Assembly: GCF_004342915.1 (NCBI RefSeq)
Contig: NZ_SLWL01000010.1
Span: forward strand, 1-64,000
DNA: 64,000 nt
Direction: 5' to 3'
Source of the DNA: Camelimonas lactis
Lineage (GTDB): Bacteria; Pseudomonadota; Alphaproteobacteria; Rhizobiales; Beijerinckiaceae
Of this stretch, positions 17,010-26,635 are shown in pieces. The position numbers and the translations under genes were made by a program. Position 1 is the first letter of the stretch. Each line of letters opens with the position of its first letter. The notes beneath the pieces were generated by a model that did no database searches, was not told the DNA's origin, and saw nothing but the letters and a program-made list of their open reading frames with translations.

Positions 17010-17597
17010 TCAGCGCATCACCACCACGCGGGTGCCAACGGGCACGCGGGCGTAGAGGTCAATCACATCCTCGTTCATCATGCGGATGCAGCCGGAGGAA
17101 ACCGCCTGGCCAATCGTCTCCGGCTCGTTGGAGCCGTGGATGCGATAGAGGGTGTTGCCCAGATAGAGGGCGCGCGCGCCCATCGGATTGTCCTCGCCGC
17201 CGGGCATGAAGCGGGGCAGGTCGGGGCGACGCTTCAGCATGGAGGCGGGCGGCGTCCAGGTCGGCCACTCGCGCTTCATGGTGACGCGCTCGGTGCCGGC
17301 CCACGAGAAGCCTTCGCGTCCAACGCCGATGCCATAACGGATGGCCTTGCCGTCCGGCAGCACGAAGTACAGCCGGCGCTCCGAGGTGGAAATCACGATG
17401 GTGCCCGGCGCGTACTTGCCGGGAAACTCCACGACCGCGCGCGGGATATTCGTCGCCTTCGCCCTGAAGTTGGGAGCATCATAGACAAGAGGCTGGCGGG
17501 TGAGCGGATCGATCTCGGGATAGGCAAATGCAGACGGCGCGAACGACGCCAGTCCAGCCAACAGACCGACCATACCGAAAGTCAAGCGACGCATCAT
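17010..17597 (-). CDS. L,D-transpeptidase (YkuD family)
   Basis: Periplasmic enzyme that makes 3-3 cross-links in peptidoglycan or attaches proteins to it. A signal peptide spans about residues 1-25 (to PSAFA). The YkuD domain has AVVEFPGKYAPGTIVIST, YGIGVGREGFSWAG, and the catalytic HGSNEPETIGQAVSSGCIRM, with His, Ser, Gly, Cys and Arg as required. The length is 195 residues. Two ATGs occur in tandem; the second (17594) has better spacing from GAGG. The family is expanded in Hyphomicrobiales, which grow at the pole with L,D-cross-links. Confidence 0.93.
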   Translation of the reverse strand: MMRRLTFGMVGLLAGLASFAPSAFAYPEIDPLTRQPLVYDAPNFRAKATNIPRAVVEFPGKYAPGTIVISTSERRLYFVLPDGKAIRYGIGVGREGFSWAGTERVTMKREWPTWTPPASMLKRRPDLPRFMPGGEDNPMGARALYLGNTLYRIHGSNEPETIGQAVSSGCIRMMNEDVIDLYARVPVGTRVVVMR

Positions 17598-17897
17598 TGC
17601 CTCGTCCGGGGTGAAATGTGGCGTTCATATCGGGAAATACGCCGAAGGGGCGCAATGTTCCCTTGTTTGCGACAAAATGCTCAAGGTGGGGTTAACAGGC
17701 AATCCGGCGCGGCCTCCAGGGGGGCGATTGCCAGACGCGCGTGACGCATGGGCAACAGTTGCCGGCGGCCACGATGGGGCGCCAGAAGCAGCCATTGGGG
17801 AAACTGTGCATGACGGCGCGGCGGCCGCTTGACGGCATCCGCGGCGGCGCCTATGAGTGGCGCATTCCCGGCGACGGTAACGCGTCGCAACCGGTTA
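17598..17897. other. Spacer between L,D-transpeptidase and tRNA-Val
   Basis: About 300 bases holding the divergent promoters of the L,D-transpeptidase gene and the tRNA. No gene and no clear promoter match was found. Confidence 0.5.
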
Positions 17898-17972
17898 GGG
17901 CGGTTAGCTCAGCGGGAGAGCACACGCTTCACACGCGTGGGGTCACTGGTTCAATCCCAGTACCGCCCACCA
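17898..17972 (+). tRNA. tRNA-Val, anticodon CAC
   Basis: A full cloverleaf is visible. The acceptor stem is GGGCGGT with ACCGCCC, and the D arm is GCTC-AGCGGGA-GAGC. The anticodon arm is CACGC-TTCACAC-GCGTG with anticodon CAC, and the T arm is ACTGG-TTCAATC-CCAGT. The discriminator is A and the CCA end is encoded. It reads GTG codons. Confidence 0.97.
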
Positions 17973-18281
17973 TTTTCCATTCAGCTGCATCCGTATTTGA
18001 AGGCTGGTTCCCGGATGGGAGCTGTCTGATTTCGCGCGAAGCCGACGCCATTCACATGGGTAGCGTCCATTGCGCCAGGGCGTGATGATATGGCTGGATG
18101 AGCCTGACCGATGGCAGGGCAGGCTTATGCGATGGCGGAGCATTTTCGCGGATTTTGTTCCGGCCCGTTGTCCTGTTTTGCACGCGCCGGCGGGGCTCTT
18201 GCTGATTTCGTCATGTTTGCGAACCGTCGTGTTCCAGTATGGCGGGGTGGGGCGGTATTTCAGGAAATGGCCGGTCCATGC
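17973..18281. other. Spacer after tRNA-Val
   Basis: About 310 bases with no supported gene. tRNA genes are common integration sites, but no integrase or repeat of the tRNA 3' end was found here. Confidence 0.5.
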
Positions 18282-18920
18282 TCAGATTGGCGGCAGTTCG
18301 AGCCAGCTGCCCACGGCCGCAAGGGTCGTATTGACCGCGACTGCTGCCAGCACCATGCCCAGAATGCGCCGCAGCAGATTGGCGCCGCCGTTTCCGATAG
18401 CGCGGGAGATACGATCGCCAAGCAGTAACGCGAGCAGCAGCAACGCCAGCACGGCGACCAGCACGCCCAGAACCTGCATGCGGCTGGCGTTGGCCGTGTT
18501 GTTCACGCCGTCCATCATCAGAACCATGCAGAGGAGCGCCGCCGGACCAGCGATCACAGGGACCGCCAGGGGGTAGATGGCGGTGTCAAACGGCGAGCCT
18601 GATTTACCCGCCCCGCTTTCGTGGGCGATCTCGCCGGAACCCAGAACCATGGTCATGGCGAACACCAACATGATGACGCCCCCGGCTATCTGGAACGATC
18701 GCAAGGATACGCCCATGGTTTTCAGCAGGGCCTGGCCGCCCAGCCCAAAGGCCGCGAGCACGAGGAACGCCGTGGCGACGCCGGTAATCGCGGCGGTCTG
18801 CTTCTGCCTGGGGCTGAAATGACCTGTCAGCGCAAGGAAAAGCGCCACATGGCTCAGTGGATCAAGAACCGTGAACAGTGTCACGAATTGTGTCGCAAGC
18901 AACTGTTGGTTATTATGCAT
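18282..18920 (-). CDS. MarC family inner-membrane protein
   Basis: Integral membrane protein of 212 residues with about six hydrophobic segments. It shows the family start FVTLFTVLDPLSHVALFLAL (usually TLF-x-V-x-DP), an internal AIYPLAVPVIAGPAALLCMV that matches the conserved P-L-x-x-P-x-x-x-GPG region, and a C-terminal helix pair. The function of MarC proteins is unresolved; an early link to multiple antibiotic resistance was withdrawn. The upstream 100 bases are AT-rich. Confidence 0.9.
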   Translation of the reverse strand: MHNNQQLLATQFVTLFTVLDPLSHVALFLALTGHFSPRQKQTAAITGVATAFLVLAAFGLGGQALLKTMGVSLRSFQIAGGVIMLVFAMTMVLGSGEIAHESGAGKSGSPFDTAIYPLAVPVIAGPAALLCMVLMMDGVNNTANASRMQVLGVLVAVLALLLLALLLGDRISRAIGNGGANLLRRILGMVLAAVAVNTTLAAVGSWLELPPI

Positions 18921-19419
18921 TGTTTATCCAGTGATATATATGAATATATATGAGAATATTATCAGATTTTCCTGTATGACGTACAGGCATTATCATAAAT
19001 TCAATAGGATTGTGTTCCTGTCATGACTCGCGCGCGGGCGCGCCGCCTGACGTCGGGGCGGGGCGGCCAGCCTGCGGCGCTCTTCTTGATCCGGAAAGCG
19101 CTCCTGGTCAGGCGCGCGTCACGCCAATACTTGCCCGCCGGGGCGCAGATATTGGGGCGTGTGCGCGCGTTGCGTGAGCGCGCGGTTACCGGAGGCGGAG
19201 CCCGACGGGATTCTGGCTGCCGGACGCGTGGCAAAAAAGATACGCGCCCGTGAATCGGGCGCGCGCCGGGGTTGGGCAGCCAGACTTCGCCCTGGGGCGC
19301 TTTCCCGAAAGGCCAGCTTCCACGTTTCGTGGGGGCAACGGGACAGGGCCAGCAGACCGCGCATCCCATGAGCCAGCATTCCTGAAGCGCGCCAGGGCGC
19401 CGGAGCTGTGCGGGCGAGG
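18921..19419. other. Intergenic region with AT-rich part
   Basis: About 500 bases. The first 90 (near 18930-19010) are AT-rich with TATATATGAATATATATG and are probably the marC promoter. The rest is GC-rich with no gene I can support. GGGCGCGCGCC near 19257 is self-complementary but has no T tract. Confidence 0.45.
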
Positions 19420-20673
19420 TTACTTCACCAGCGGACAGCCGCCGTCCTTGAGGGGGCGGAACGCCTGGTCGCCGGGCACTTCAGCGATGATCTTGTAATA
19501 ATCCCAGGGCTTCTTCGATTCTTCCGGCTTCTTCACTTCCAGCAGCAGCATGGAGTGCACCATGCGGCCGTCCTGGCGCAGCACGCCATTGTCGGTGAAC
19601 ATGTCCTTCACCGGGGTTTCGCGCATCTTCGCCATCACCTTGTCGGCGTCGGTGGAGCCTACGGCCTTCACCGCCTTGAGGTAATGGGTGACAGCGCTCC
19701 AGTTCGCCGCCTGGTTCATGGTCGGCATGCGGCCGGTGCGCTTGAAGAAGCGGTTGGCGAACTCGCGGGTCTTCTCGTCCTTGTCCCAGTACCACGCCTC
19801 GGTAATCACCAGGCCCTGGGCGGTCTTCAGGCCCAGGCTGTGGATGTCGGAGATGAACATCACCAGGCCGGCGAGCTTCTGGCCGCTCTGCCCAAGGCCA
19901 AACTCAGCCGCCTGTTTGATGGAATTGATGGTGTCGCCGCCGCCATTGGCCAGGCCGACGATCTTCGCCTTCGAACTCTGGGCCTGGAGCAGGAAGGAGG
20001 AGAAGTCCTGGTTGTTGAGCGGGTGCCTGGCGCTGCCCAGCACCTTGCCGCCGGCCGCCTTGACGAATTCGCTGGTGTCGCGCTCCAGCGAGTGGCCAAA
20101 CACATAGTCGGCGGTGATGAAGAACCAGGTGTCGCCGCCCTCTTTCACAATAGCCTGGCCGACGGTCTTGCCGTTGGCGTAAGTGTCCCAGGTCCAGTGG
20201 GCGGTGTAGGGCGAGCAGTGCTTGCCGGTGATGTCGGAGCTGCCGGCGCCCGTCACCATCACAATCTTCTTGCGATCATTGGCGATCTGCATGGTCGCCA
20301 GCGCCGTGGCCGATGTCGGCAGATCGAGAATGACGTCGACGCCGTCATTGTCATACCACTGGCGGGCGATGGCGGAGGCCTGGTCCGGCTTGTTGAGGCT
20401 GTCGGCCGCGACGAACGCGATCTTCTTGCCAAGCACCTCGCCGCCGAAGTCCTCGATGGCCATCTTGATGGCCTCGATGCCGCCCTTGCCGCCAATGTCT
20501 GAATACACCGACGCCAGGTCGCCCATCATGCCGATCTTCACCGGCCTGTCAGCGCCCTGCGCCGCCGCCGGCGCGGCGAACGCCGCCCCAAGCGTCGTTG
20601 CCCCAATAGCCATTGCCCCAACAGCCGTCGCGCCGAACAGCGCGGCGGCAAACGCCTTGCGGATAGTCGTCAT
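19420..20673 (-). CDS. ABC transporter substrate-binding protein (HAAT-type), paralogue A
   Basis: Periplasmic binding protein of the branched-chain amino-acid (HAAT) type, 417 residues, with a long Ala-rich signal peptide ending near AAPAAAQG. It starts VKIGMMGDLASVYSDIGG and has EDFGGEVLGKKI, DLPTSATALAT, TWFFITADYVFGHSLE and LKTAQGLVITEAWYWD. Paralogues B (22.5 kb) and C (46.2 kb) share the same blocks and two Cys positions (HCSPYT and the C-terminal GGCPLVK), suggesting a disulfide. GGAGGAAAC precedes the ATG. No permease or ATPase genes are nearby, so the ligand and transporter are unknown. Confidence 0.92.
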   Translation of the reverse strand: MTTIRKAFAAALFGATAVGAMAIGATTLGAAFAAPAAAQGADRPVKIGMMGDLASVYSDIGGKGGIEAIKMAIEDFGGEVLGKKIAFVAADSLNKPDQASAIARQWYDNDGVDVILDLPTSATALATMQIANDRKKIVMVTGAGSSDITGKHCSPYTAHWTWDTYANGKTVGQAIVKEGGDTWFFITADYVFGHSLERDTSEFVKAAGGKVLGSARHPLNNQDFSSFLLQAQSSKAKIVGLANGGGDTINSIKQAAEFGLGQSGQKLAGLVMFISDIHSLGLKTAQGLVITEAWYWDKDEKTREFANRFFKRTGRMPTMNQAANWSAVTHYLKAVKAVGSTDADKVMAKMRETPVKDMFTDNGVLRQDGRMVHSMLLLEVKKPEESKKPWDYYKIIAEVPGDQAFRPLKDGGCPLVK

Positions 20674-20875
20674 GTTTCCTCCGGACCGTTTGTTCTGGTT
20701 CCGGAGGGATCATGGCGGAAGCTATGGAGGGGCGCAATGATGGGTATGAGAGGCTGGAAGCAGTGAATATTAGACTTTGGGATTATTTGGGATAGCTGTT
20801 GAGTTGATCAAGGTGCTATTGACATTCAGGCTGCCCTTCTGATTATTGAAAAATCAAATATATATTGGGGGGATT

Positions 20876-22456
20876 ATGTCTGGTATCCATAAGATAACGC
20901 CATCAAATCCGCGCTTATCTGCATTGCTTAGCGATGTGGCGCGTGGCAATATTAAGATACCGGTCTTTCAGCGGCAATATGTATGGAGCGATGAGCAAAT
21001 AATGAGTTTGCTTGATTCCATATATCGTGGATATCCAGTGGGGTCGTTGCTGCTTTGGTCGACTAAAATTACATTGGCTCATGAACGTAATGTCGGTGGT
21101 TTTCTTCTTCCTTCTACGCCGGCAGATTTTCCTGTAAGCTATGTGCTGGATGGTCAGCAGCGTCTTACGACTCTTTATGGGGTATTTAATTCAGAAGATG
21201 CAACTGCCGATGTCGAATTAGCGAGTCGATTTCGTGTTTGTTTTAACCCGTATACAGAAGAATTCATTCATGCTTCTGTTGCAGACCCGGAAAAAACCAT
21301 AAATCTACGTGTGATTTTGGATACAACCAAACTATTGCCTGAGCTGGGGCGATTTGACAGTAGCGCGCAAGTTGTAATTGCACGTTTGACCGAGCGGTTT
21401 AAGGATTACGAATTTCCAGTTGTTACGATTAAGGATCGTACAAATCAGGAAGTTTGTCGTGTATTTCAGAGAATTAATTCTTCCGGTACGAGTTTGAGTA
21501 CCTTGGAGTTGTTGGCTGCATGGACATGGTCTGATCAATTTGATTTACGTAAAGAAATTGAAGGGGTCGTAGATTCTTTATCGGATAAAGGTTATGAGGA
21601 ATTGGACCAGACATTGCTTATGAGATGTTTGGCTGCGGTTTTGTTGAACAAAATTGACGCCGATGAGTTGGTTGACGTGGCTCCTGGGTTGCTTGTAGAT
21701 GGAATGAAAAAGTTAAAAATTGGAGTATATTCTGCTGTAGATTTTCTCGAAAAGGAGTTAAAAATAAAAAATATTGTTTTTGTTCCGTTTCCAATTATGA
21801 TTGTTCCGCTCGTTAAATTTTTTTCTCTGACGACGAAACCGACGGCGTCGCAACTTGTTGCATTAAAACGTTGGTTTTGGCACGTATCTTTTACGCAAAA
21901 ATACAAGGCGGGCACTAATTCAGCAGTGATGCAGGATATCGATGCTGTGAGGCAGCTGGCCGATGGAAAGGGTGCGTTCGGAGATCTGAACTCGATTGTT
22001 GATCCCGGTTTATTTAAGAAAACTTGGCGAATTAATTCTGCGGTTGCCAAAGCTGCTATTTGTCTGTTGGCGCAGTTCTCGCTTCGTACATTTATTTCCG
22101 GTGCAGAGGTAGACCTTGGCAACGCGATGTCAGCATATAATAGTAGGGAATTTCATCACATTTACCCGAAGGCTTATTTGTTAAGAAGAGGCATTCCATT
22201 TCATCAGTCTAATGTAATAGCGAATGTGTGCTTTTTGAGTTCAGCTGATAATAGATCTATAAGCGATAACGCCCCAGCTATTTATATGTCACAAATTGAC
22301 AGCAGCCATAGAACGGAAATTGCCAAAGCCAGCATCCTTCCTATCGATGCTATGGATGGTAATATGGAGTATGAGGATTTTATAAGGGTTCGTTCGCAAA
22401 TGCTTGCTGAAACAGCAATGGCTTTGATTTCAAATGGAAAAATAGTCCACGCTTGA
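20876..22456 (+). CDS. DUF262 / HNH (GmrSD-like) probable defence nuclease
   Basis: A 526-residue protein joining a DUF262 domain to a DUF1524-like HNH nuclease. The N-terminal half has KIPVFQRQYVW, SIYRGYPVGSLLLW, the nucleotide-binding VLDGQQRLTTLYG (ParB/Srx-like fold) and RINSSGTSLSTLEL. The C-terminal half has EFHHIYPKAYLLR and SADNRSISDNAP, the His and Asn of the nuclease. Relatives include GmrSD, which cuts glucosylated phage DNA, and SspE. ATG 20876 follows GGGGGG. The gene is clearly AT-richer than its surroundings and lies alone between two paralogous binding-protein genes, so it was probably acquired. Confidence 0.85.
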   Translation: MSGIHKITPSNPRLSALLSDVARGNIKIPVFQRQYVWSDEQIMSLLDSIYRGYPVGSLLLWSTKITLAHERNVGGFLLPSTPADFPVSYVLDGQQRLTTLYGVFNSEDATADVELASRFRVCFNPYTEEFIHASVADPEKTINLRVILDTTKLLPELGRFDSSAQVVIARLTERFKDYEFPVVTIKDRTNQEVCRVFQRINSSGTSLSTLELLAAWTWSDQFDLRKEIEGVVDSLSDKGYEELDQTLLMRCLAAVLLNKIDADELVDVAPGLLVDGMKKLKIGVYSAVDFLEKELKIKNIVFVPFPIMIVPLVKFFSLTTKPTASQLVALKRWFWHVSFTQKYKAGTNSAVMQDIDAVRQLADGKGAFGDLNSIVDPGLFKKTWRINSAVAKAAICLLAQFSLRTFISGAEVDLGNAMSAYNSREFHHIYPKAYLLRRGIPFHQSNVIANVCFLSSADNRSISDNAPAIYMSQIDSSHRTEIAKASILPIDAMDGNMEYEDFIRVRSQMLAETAMALISNGKIVHA

Positions 22457-22515
22457 CGGTGTTGGGATGTCGAGCGTTCGTCGGCATCCCGTACTGTTGC
22501 AACTAAGCTGCCGAA

Positions 22516-23715
22516 TCACCCCTTCAACAGCTTGCACTCCGACTCCGAAACCGGCCGGAAGGCGTCCTTGCCGGCGATCGTGCCGGTGATTTCCATGTAG
22601 TCCCAAGGTTTCTTCGAGGCTTCAGGGGCTTTCACTTTCATCAGCCAGATATCGCGGACCAGCTTGCCGTCGGCGCGCAGTTCGCCATTCTTGATAAATG
22701 GCGCCTTGATCGGGCCGCTGCGCAGTTGCGCCAGCACCTTGTCGGTGTCCACGGATTTGGCTGCTTCCGCCGCGCGCAGCCACGCCAGCGTGCCGCTGTA
22801 GTTCATGGCCTGGGCCTCGGACGGCGGCCGGCCCATTTTTTTGGCGTAACGCTCGGAGAAGGCGCGGCTCTCATCATCCGCGTCCCAGTAGAAGATCGAC
22901 GACACCGTGGTGTTCTGCGCCGCCTTCAGGCCCACCGAATGCACGTCGGACAGCAGCAGCGCCATGGCGGCGGCTTTGGTCTTGTCGTCGAAAATGCCGA
23001 ACTCCTGGCCCTGCTTCAGCGCGTTCTGCTGGTCAGCGATGGCGCTGGCGATGGCGATGACATTGGCGCCGGAGTTCTTCGCCTGCATCAGGAAGGAGGA
23101 GAAATCGAGATTGTTGATCGGGTGGCGCACCGAGCCCAGCACCTTGCCGCCCATGGCCTCCACGTTCTTGCGGGTGTCGTTCTCCAGCGCATGGCCAAAG
23201 GCGTAATCGGCCGAGATGAAGAACCACTTGTCGCCGCCGGCCTTCACCACCGGGCCGGTGATGCCCTTGGCGAACTGGTAGGTGTCATAGCCCCACTGGA
23301 TGGCGTTGGTGTTGCAATGCTTGTTGGTGAGTTCGCTGCTGGCGGCGCCGGTGGCGACGGAGAGGCGGTTCTTGTCTTTGGCGATATTCTGCACGGCGAT
23401 GGCCACGGCGGAGCTGCCGAGATCCATGATCATCTGCACATTGCGGGTGTCGTACCAGTCACGGGCGATGGCCGCGCCGATATCGGCCTTGTTCTGGTGA
23501 TCGGCGCCGATCACCTCGATCTTCTCGCCCAGCAACTTGCCGCCAAAGTCCTCCACCGCCATGCGCGTGGCTTCGACGGAGCCCGGCCCCTGGGCGTCGG
23601 AGAGCGGGCCAGCCATGTCGGTGAGCACGCCGATGCGGATGGTTTCCGCCTGGGCCGCCGCGACGCAGGTGATCAGGGCAAGCGCGGCGACGCCGGCTTT
23701 CAGCAGGTGCTTCAT
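22516..23715 (-). CDS. ABC transporter substrate-binding protein (HAAT-type), paralogue B
   Basis: Periplasmic binding protein of 399 residues, same family as paralogue A. The signal peptide is MKHLLKAGVAALALITCVAA, ending at AQA. Matching blocks are IRIGVLTDMAGPLSDAQG, EDFGGKLLGEKI, DLGSSAVAIAVQ, WFFISADYAFGHALE and LKAAQNTTVSSIFYWD. The Cys pair is in KHCNTN and SECKLLKG. ATG 23715 is preferred because GGGAGG lies just upstream; the frame is open for 25 more codons. It may have been adjacent to paralogue A before the DUF262 gene entered. Confidence 0.92.
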   Translation of the reverse strand: MKHLLKAGVAALALITCVAAAQAETIRIGVLTDMAGPLSDAQGPGSVEATRMAVEDFGGKLLGEKIEVIGADHQNKADIGAAIARDWYDTRNVQMIMDLGSSAVAIAVQNIAKDKNRLSVATGAASSELTNKHCNTNAIQWGYDTYQFAKGITGPVVKAGGDKWFFISADYAFGHALENDTRKNVEAMGGKVLGSVRHPINNLDFSSFLMQAKNSGANVIAIASAIADQQNALKQGQEFGIFDDKTKAAAMALLLSDVHSVGLKAAQNTTVSSIFYWDADDESRAFSERYAKKMGRPPSEAQAMNYSGTLAWLRAAEAAKSVDTDKVLAQLRSGPIKAPFIKNGELRADGKLVRDIWLMKVKAPEASKKPWDYMEITGTIAGKDAFRPVSESECKLLKG

Positions 23716-23985
23716 GGGTGCCTCCCGGGCCGGCGCCCGCCAGATGCAGGCCGCCGTCTCTTTGCATTTGTTGTGGATGCGCCGCGACATGCCGGGGATG
23801 CTTCCGTGCGGAAGCCGTCGGCCAGGCCGTGGCGGTCACATTTGTTTGATGATGAGGGTGGCCTGGGGCGGCGCCCGCCGTCAATGTCCGCCCCGTTTTT
23901 GAACACGGCTCTTTTGTACGCCGGCCTGTGGAACAGCGCGAAGCGCGCAAGCCTGTGGAGGGGCGCGCCTCGCTGGTCGCGGGCG

Positions 23986-24798
23986 TCAGCGGCCCTTGAA
24001 CACCGCCGGACGCTTTTCCATGAAGGCCGTCATGCCTTCCGCCGCGTCTTCCGATTTGAACAGCGGCAGCAATTGCAGGAACACGTGGTGCACGTGGTCG
24101 TTGAACTGCTCGGAAAGGCCCATGCGCATCATGCGCTTGGAGGCCTGCACGGCGAGCGGGGCGTTGCCAGCGATATCCAGCGCCAGTTCGCGGGCTTTCG
24201 CCATCAGCTGGTCATCCTCCACCACATAGGAGGCGAGGCCCCATTCAACCGATTCTTCGGCTGAAAGCGTGCGGCCGGTGAAGATCAGCTCCGCCGCTTT
24301 CGACCAGCCGATCATGCGCGGCAGAAACCAGGTGCCGCCCGATTCCGGCACCACGCCGCGCCGGGTGAAGGCCGCCGCCAGCTTGGCCGATTTCGCCATG
24401 ATGCGGATGTCGCAGCCCAGCGCCGTGTCCATGCCATAACCGGCCGCTCCGCCATTAACCGCGCAGATGATCGGCTTGTCCATGGCGTGCATCACCGTGG
24501 GCGGCGTATTGCGCAGGTTCAGGTTGGTGGGGGAGGAGGCCGAGCTCATCAGCCTGGCGCCGGCTTCCCCCTTGGGGCGCAGGTCAAGGCCGGCGCAGAA
24601 GGCGCGGCCCTTGCCGGTGAGGATGACGCAACGCACCTCCGGGTCCTCGTTGGCGCGCACCAGCAGCTGGGTCAGCTCATCCAGCATCGGGCCAGAGATG
24701 GTGTTCATCCGCTCCGGCGCGTTGAGGGTGATGGTCGCGACGTGGCTGTCGACCTCGTACAGAACTTCCTGAACCGTCGGCGCGGTGGCGGCGTCCAT
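23986..24798 (-). CDS. Enoyl-CoA hydratase/isomerase family protein
   Basis: Crotonase-fold enzyme of 270 residues. The oxyanion-hole blocks are GRAFCAGLDLRP and CAVNGGAAGYGMDTAL. The second catalytic position is occupied by Glu in RRGVVPESGGTWFLPRMIG, while the first Glu of true hydratases (in the AGxGxE motif) is replaced by GYGMD. It may thus be an isomerase or a hydratase of altered specificity. A Gln/Phe-rich C-terminal helix (HHVFLQLLPLFKSED) is typical. It lies 80 bases before the protease gene on the same strand but does not form an obvious pathway with it. Confidence 0.88.
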   Translation of the reverse strand: MDAATAPTVQEVLYEVDSHVATITLNAPERMNTISGPMLDELTQLLVRANEDPEVRCVILTGKGRAFCAGLDLRPKGEAGARLMSSASSPTNLNLRNTPPTVMHAMDKPIICAVNGGAAGYGMDTALGCDIRIMAKSAKLAAAFTRRGVVPESGGTWFLPRMIGWSKAAELIFTGRTLSAEESVEWGLASYVVEDDQLMAKARELALDIAGNAPLAVQASKRMMRMGLSEQFNDHVHHVFLQLLPLFKSEDAAEGMTAFMEKRPAVFKGR

Positions 24799-24878
24799 GG
24801 CGTGTCTCCCGTTGGGCGTTGTTTTCAGGCTTGCTTTGTCCCAGAAACAGCACGCCGCCCGCCCCCTGTCGAGAGGGG

Positions 24879-26486
24879 TTAACGCGCGCAGGTGACAAAC
24901 ACGCTGGCGCGCCGCGCCCGCTCCGCGAGATCGGCCGCCTCCAGCTTCCGTTCGCCCGGCCCGCCGGTGGCGTATTGAACCTGACGGGAATCCAGAAAAC
25001 TCGCCGCCAGCGCCGATTTCACCGCGAAATTCACATTCTGCGGCAGGTCGCCGCTCGCCGCCATCACCTTGATGGCGTTGAGCTTGGCGGTGACGACGCC
25101 GACCAGATTGCCATACGCGTCAACCAACGGCCCGCCCGAGTTGCCGGATTGCACGGGCGCGGAAATCTGCAGGTAGCGGCTGTCGTCCCTCAGGCCAGAC
25201 AGGGCGGTGACATTGCCGAGCGTGAAATTGCCGCTCGTCGCCAGCATGTCGCTATGGGGGAACCCGAATGCGGCCACCGCCTCGCCCAGGCGCACCCCTG
25301 GCCGCAACGGCAGGACTGCCGCTGATTCCGCAGGGGCGCCGGCGCGCAACAGCGCGAGATCGTTGGTTTCATCCCGCGCCAGCAGTTCTGCCGGCTGTGT
25401 CGCCAGATCAGCGCCGCGGATGGCGATGCTGCGGCAGCCGGACACCACATGGGCGTTGGTGAGGAAGTGGCCCGCCGTGGAAACGCCAAATCCGGAGCCG
25501 GTCGAGACGCTGCGACTGCTGTCGTCATCACGCTCCTGCGCCGTCGCCGGCGGCGCGGCTTGTGACGATGCGCGCGGCTCGCTGGCTGGGGAGTTTCCGG
25601 CAGGTGGAGGCGTCGCCGCATGGCTCCAGGGTTCGCTGGGGGAAGATTCTTGAGCAGGGGTTTCTTGTGCGGGAGTCTCGTCGCCCCGTGAGGGGGTGCG
25701 GAAAGGGCGATCGAGCCGGGGGAAGGGCGCGCCGGTCATCGACGCCCACAGCGAGCCGGAAACCAGGGTGGCCAGTCGCTCGCCATAGACCGGCGGTTCC
25801 TCGCCAGACCAGGTCATGTCGAAGCCAATCAGCCCGGAGCCGTCGTCATGATAGCGCACATAGCGCTGGTGTGGCCCCTGCCGGCCCGACACCACCATGA
25901 AGTCGCGCTTCAGCGTCTGGTACTGGATGCGGTCGCCGCCACGAATCATGGAGGTCAGGGTGGCTTCGTGGGCGCGGGTGAGATTCTGGCCGGGGAAATA
26001 TTCAAAACGGATGCGCAGGCGGCTGCGCCAGGAGCGGGCTTCCAGCCCATCCGCCGTGCGGCTGAAATGGAGGTCAACGCCTGCCGGCAGCCAGATCCAG
26101 GCGCGGCGGGTGGGGTGGTCGACCCTGCGCATGTCCCAGCTGTGCAGCACCGACGAGGCGGAGCCGAGAATCTGCGTCACCTGGCTGCGCGTCAGCACGC
26201 CGGTTGGCGCTTCGCCCCGTTCCGCCTGAAGGCGTCGGGTCGCCTCGAACAGCCGCGTCGAATAGCCAATGTTGGGTACGGCTGGCCAGTGGCCGGCGCT
26301 GGTGAGAAAAATCTGGAACCACAGGCGCGTTTCCGGCTCCAGGGACAGAAACTGCCGCTGCGCTGTCCGGAAGTACGGGTCTTGCGGCCGCGCTTGCGTC
26401 TGGCCGCCGGCCAGCGCGATCCCCAGCAGCAGGGCGGCCGCTCCCGTGCGGGTCCAGACGGCCCTTCCAGGTCGTTTCATTGTCAT
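24879..26486 (-). CDS. Exported trypsin-like serine protease
   Basis: An S1C/trypsin-fold protease of about 535 residues. A signal peptide (TGAAALLLGIALAGGQTQA) is followed by a 240-residue N-terminal region with a peptidoglycan-binding-like repeat (RLFEATRRLQAERGEAPTG). Then come a Pro/Ser/Glu-rich linker and the protease domain. The triad is His in FLTNAHVVSG, Asp in ARDETNDLALL and Ser in VQSGNSGGPLVDAYG. No PDZ domain is visible, unlike DegP. ATG 26486 (MTMKRPGRAVW) is taken as the start, and ATG 26480 is equally possible. The role may be envelope quality control or wall remodelling. Confidence 0.88.
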   Translation of the reverse strand: MTMKRPGRAVWTRTGAAALLLGIALAGGQTQARPQDPYFRTAQRQFLSLEPETRLWFQIFLTSAGHWPAVPNIGYSTRLFEATRRLQAERGEAPTGVLTRSQVTQILGSASSVLHSWDMRRVDHPTRRAWIWLPAGVDLHFSRTADGLEARSWRSRLRIRFEYFPGQNLTRAHEATLTSMIRGGDRIQYQTLKRDFMVVSGRQGPHQRYVRYHDDGSGLIGFDMTWSGEEPPVYGERLATLVSGSLWASMTGAPFPRLDRPFRTPSRGDETPAQETPAQESSPSEPWSHAATPPPAGNSPASEPRASSQAAPPATAQERDDDSSRSVSTGSGFGVSTAGHFLTNAHVVSGCRSIAIRGADLATQPAELLARDETNDLALLRAGAPAESAAVLPLRPGVRLGEAVAAFGFPHSDMLATSGNFTLGNVTALSGLRDDSRYLQISAPVQSGNSGGPLVDAYGNLVGVVTAKLNAIKVMAASGDLPQNVNFAVKSALAASFLDSRQVQYATGGPGERKLEAADLAERARRASVFVTCAR

Positions 26487-26635
26487 TAGCCCCATCCGGC
26501 GCCGCCTGGCGTCCGGCCCCACCCGGATTGATCAGAAAGCGCCGTTTCCGCCGCAGGCGGTTCAGGCGCGTTTCGCTTCTGGATCGGGTTTTTTCCGCGC
26601 CGTTGCAAGCGGGTTCACCGCGCGCAGCGCCCCGG

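Noticed and set aside
17973-18281. Integration site downstream of tRNA-Val
   Set aside because: No integrase, no repeated tRNA 3' end and no change of gene type were found.
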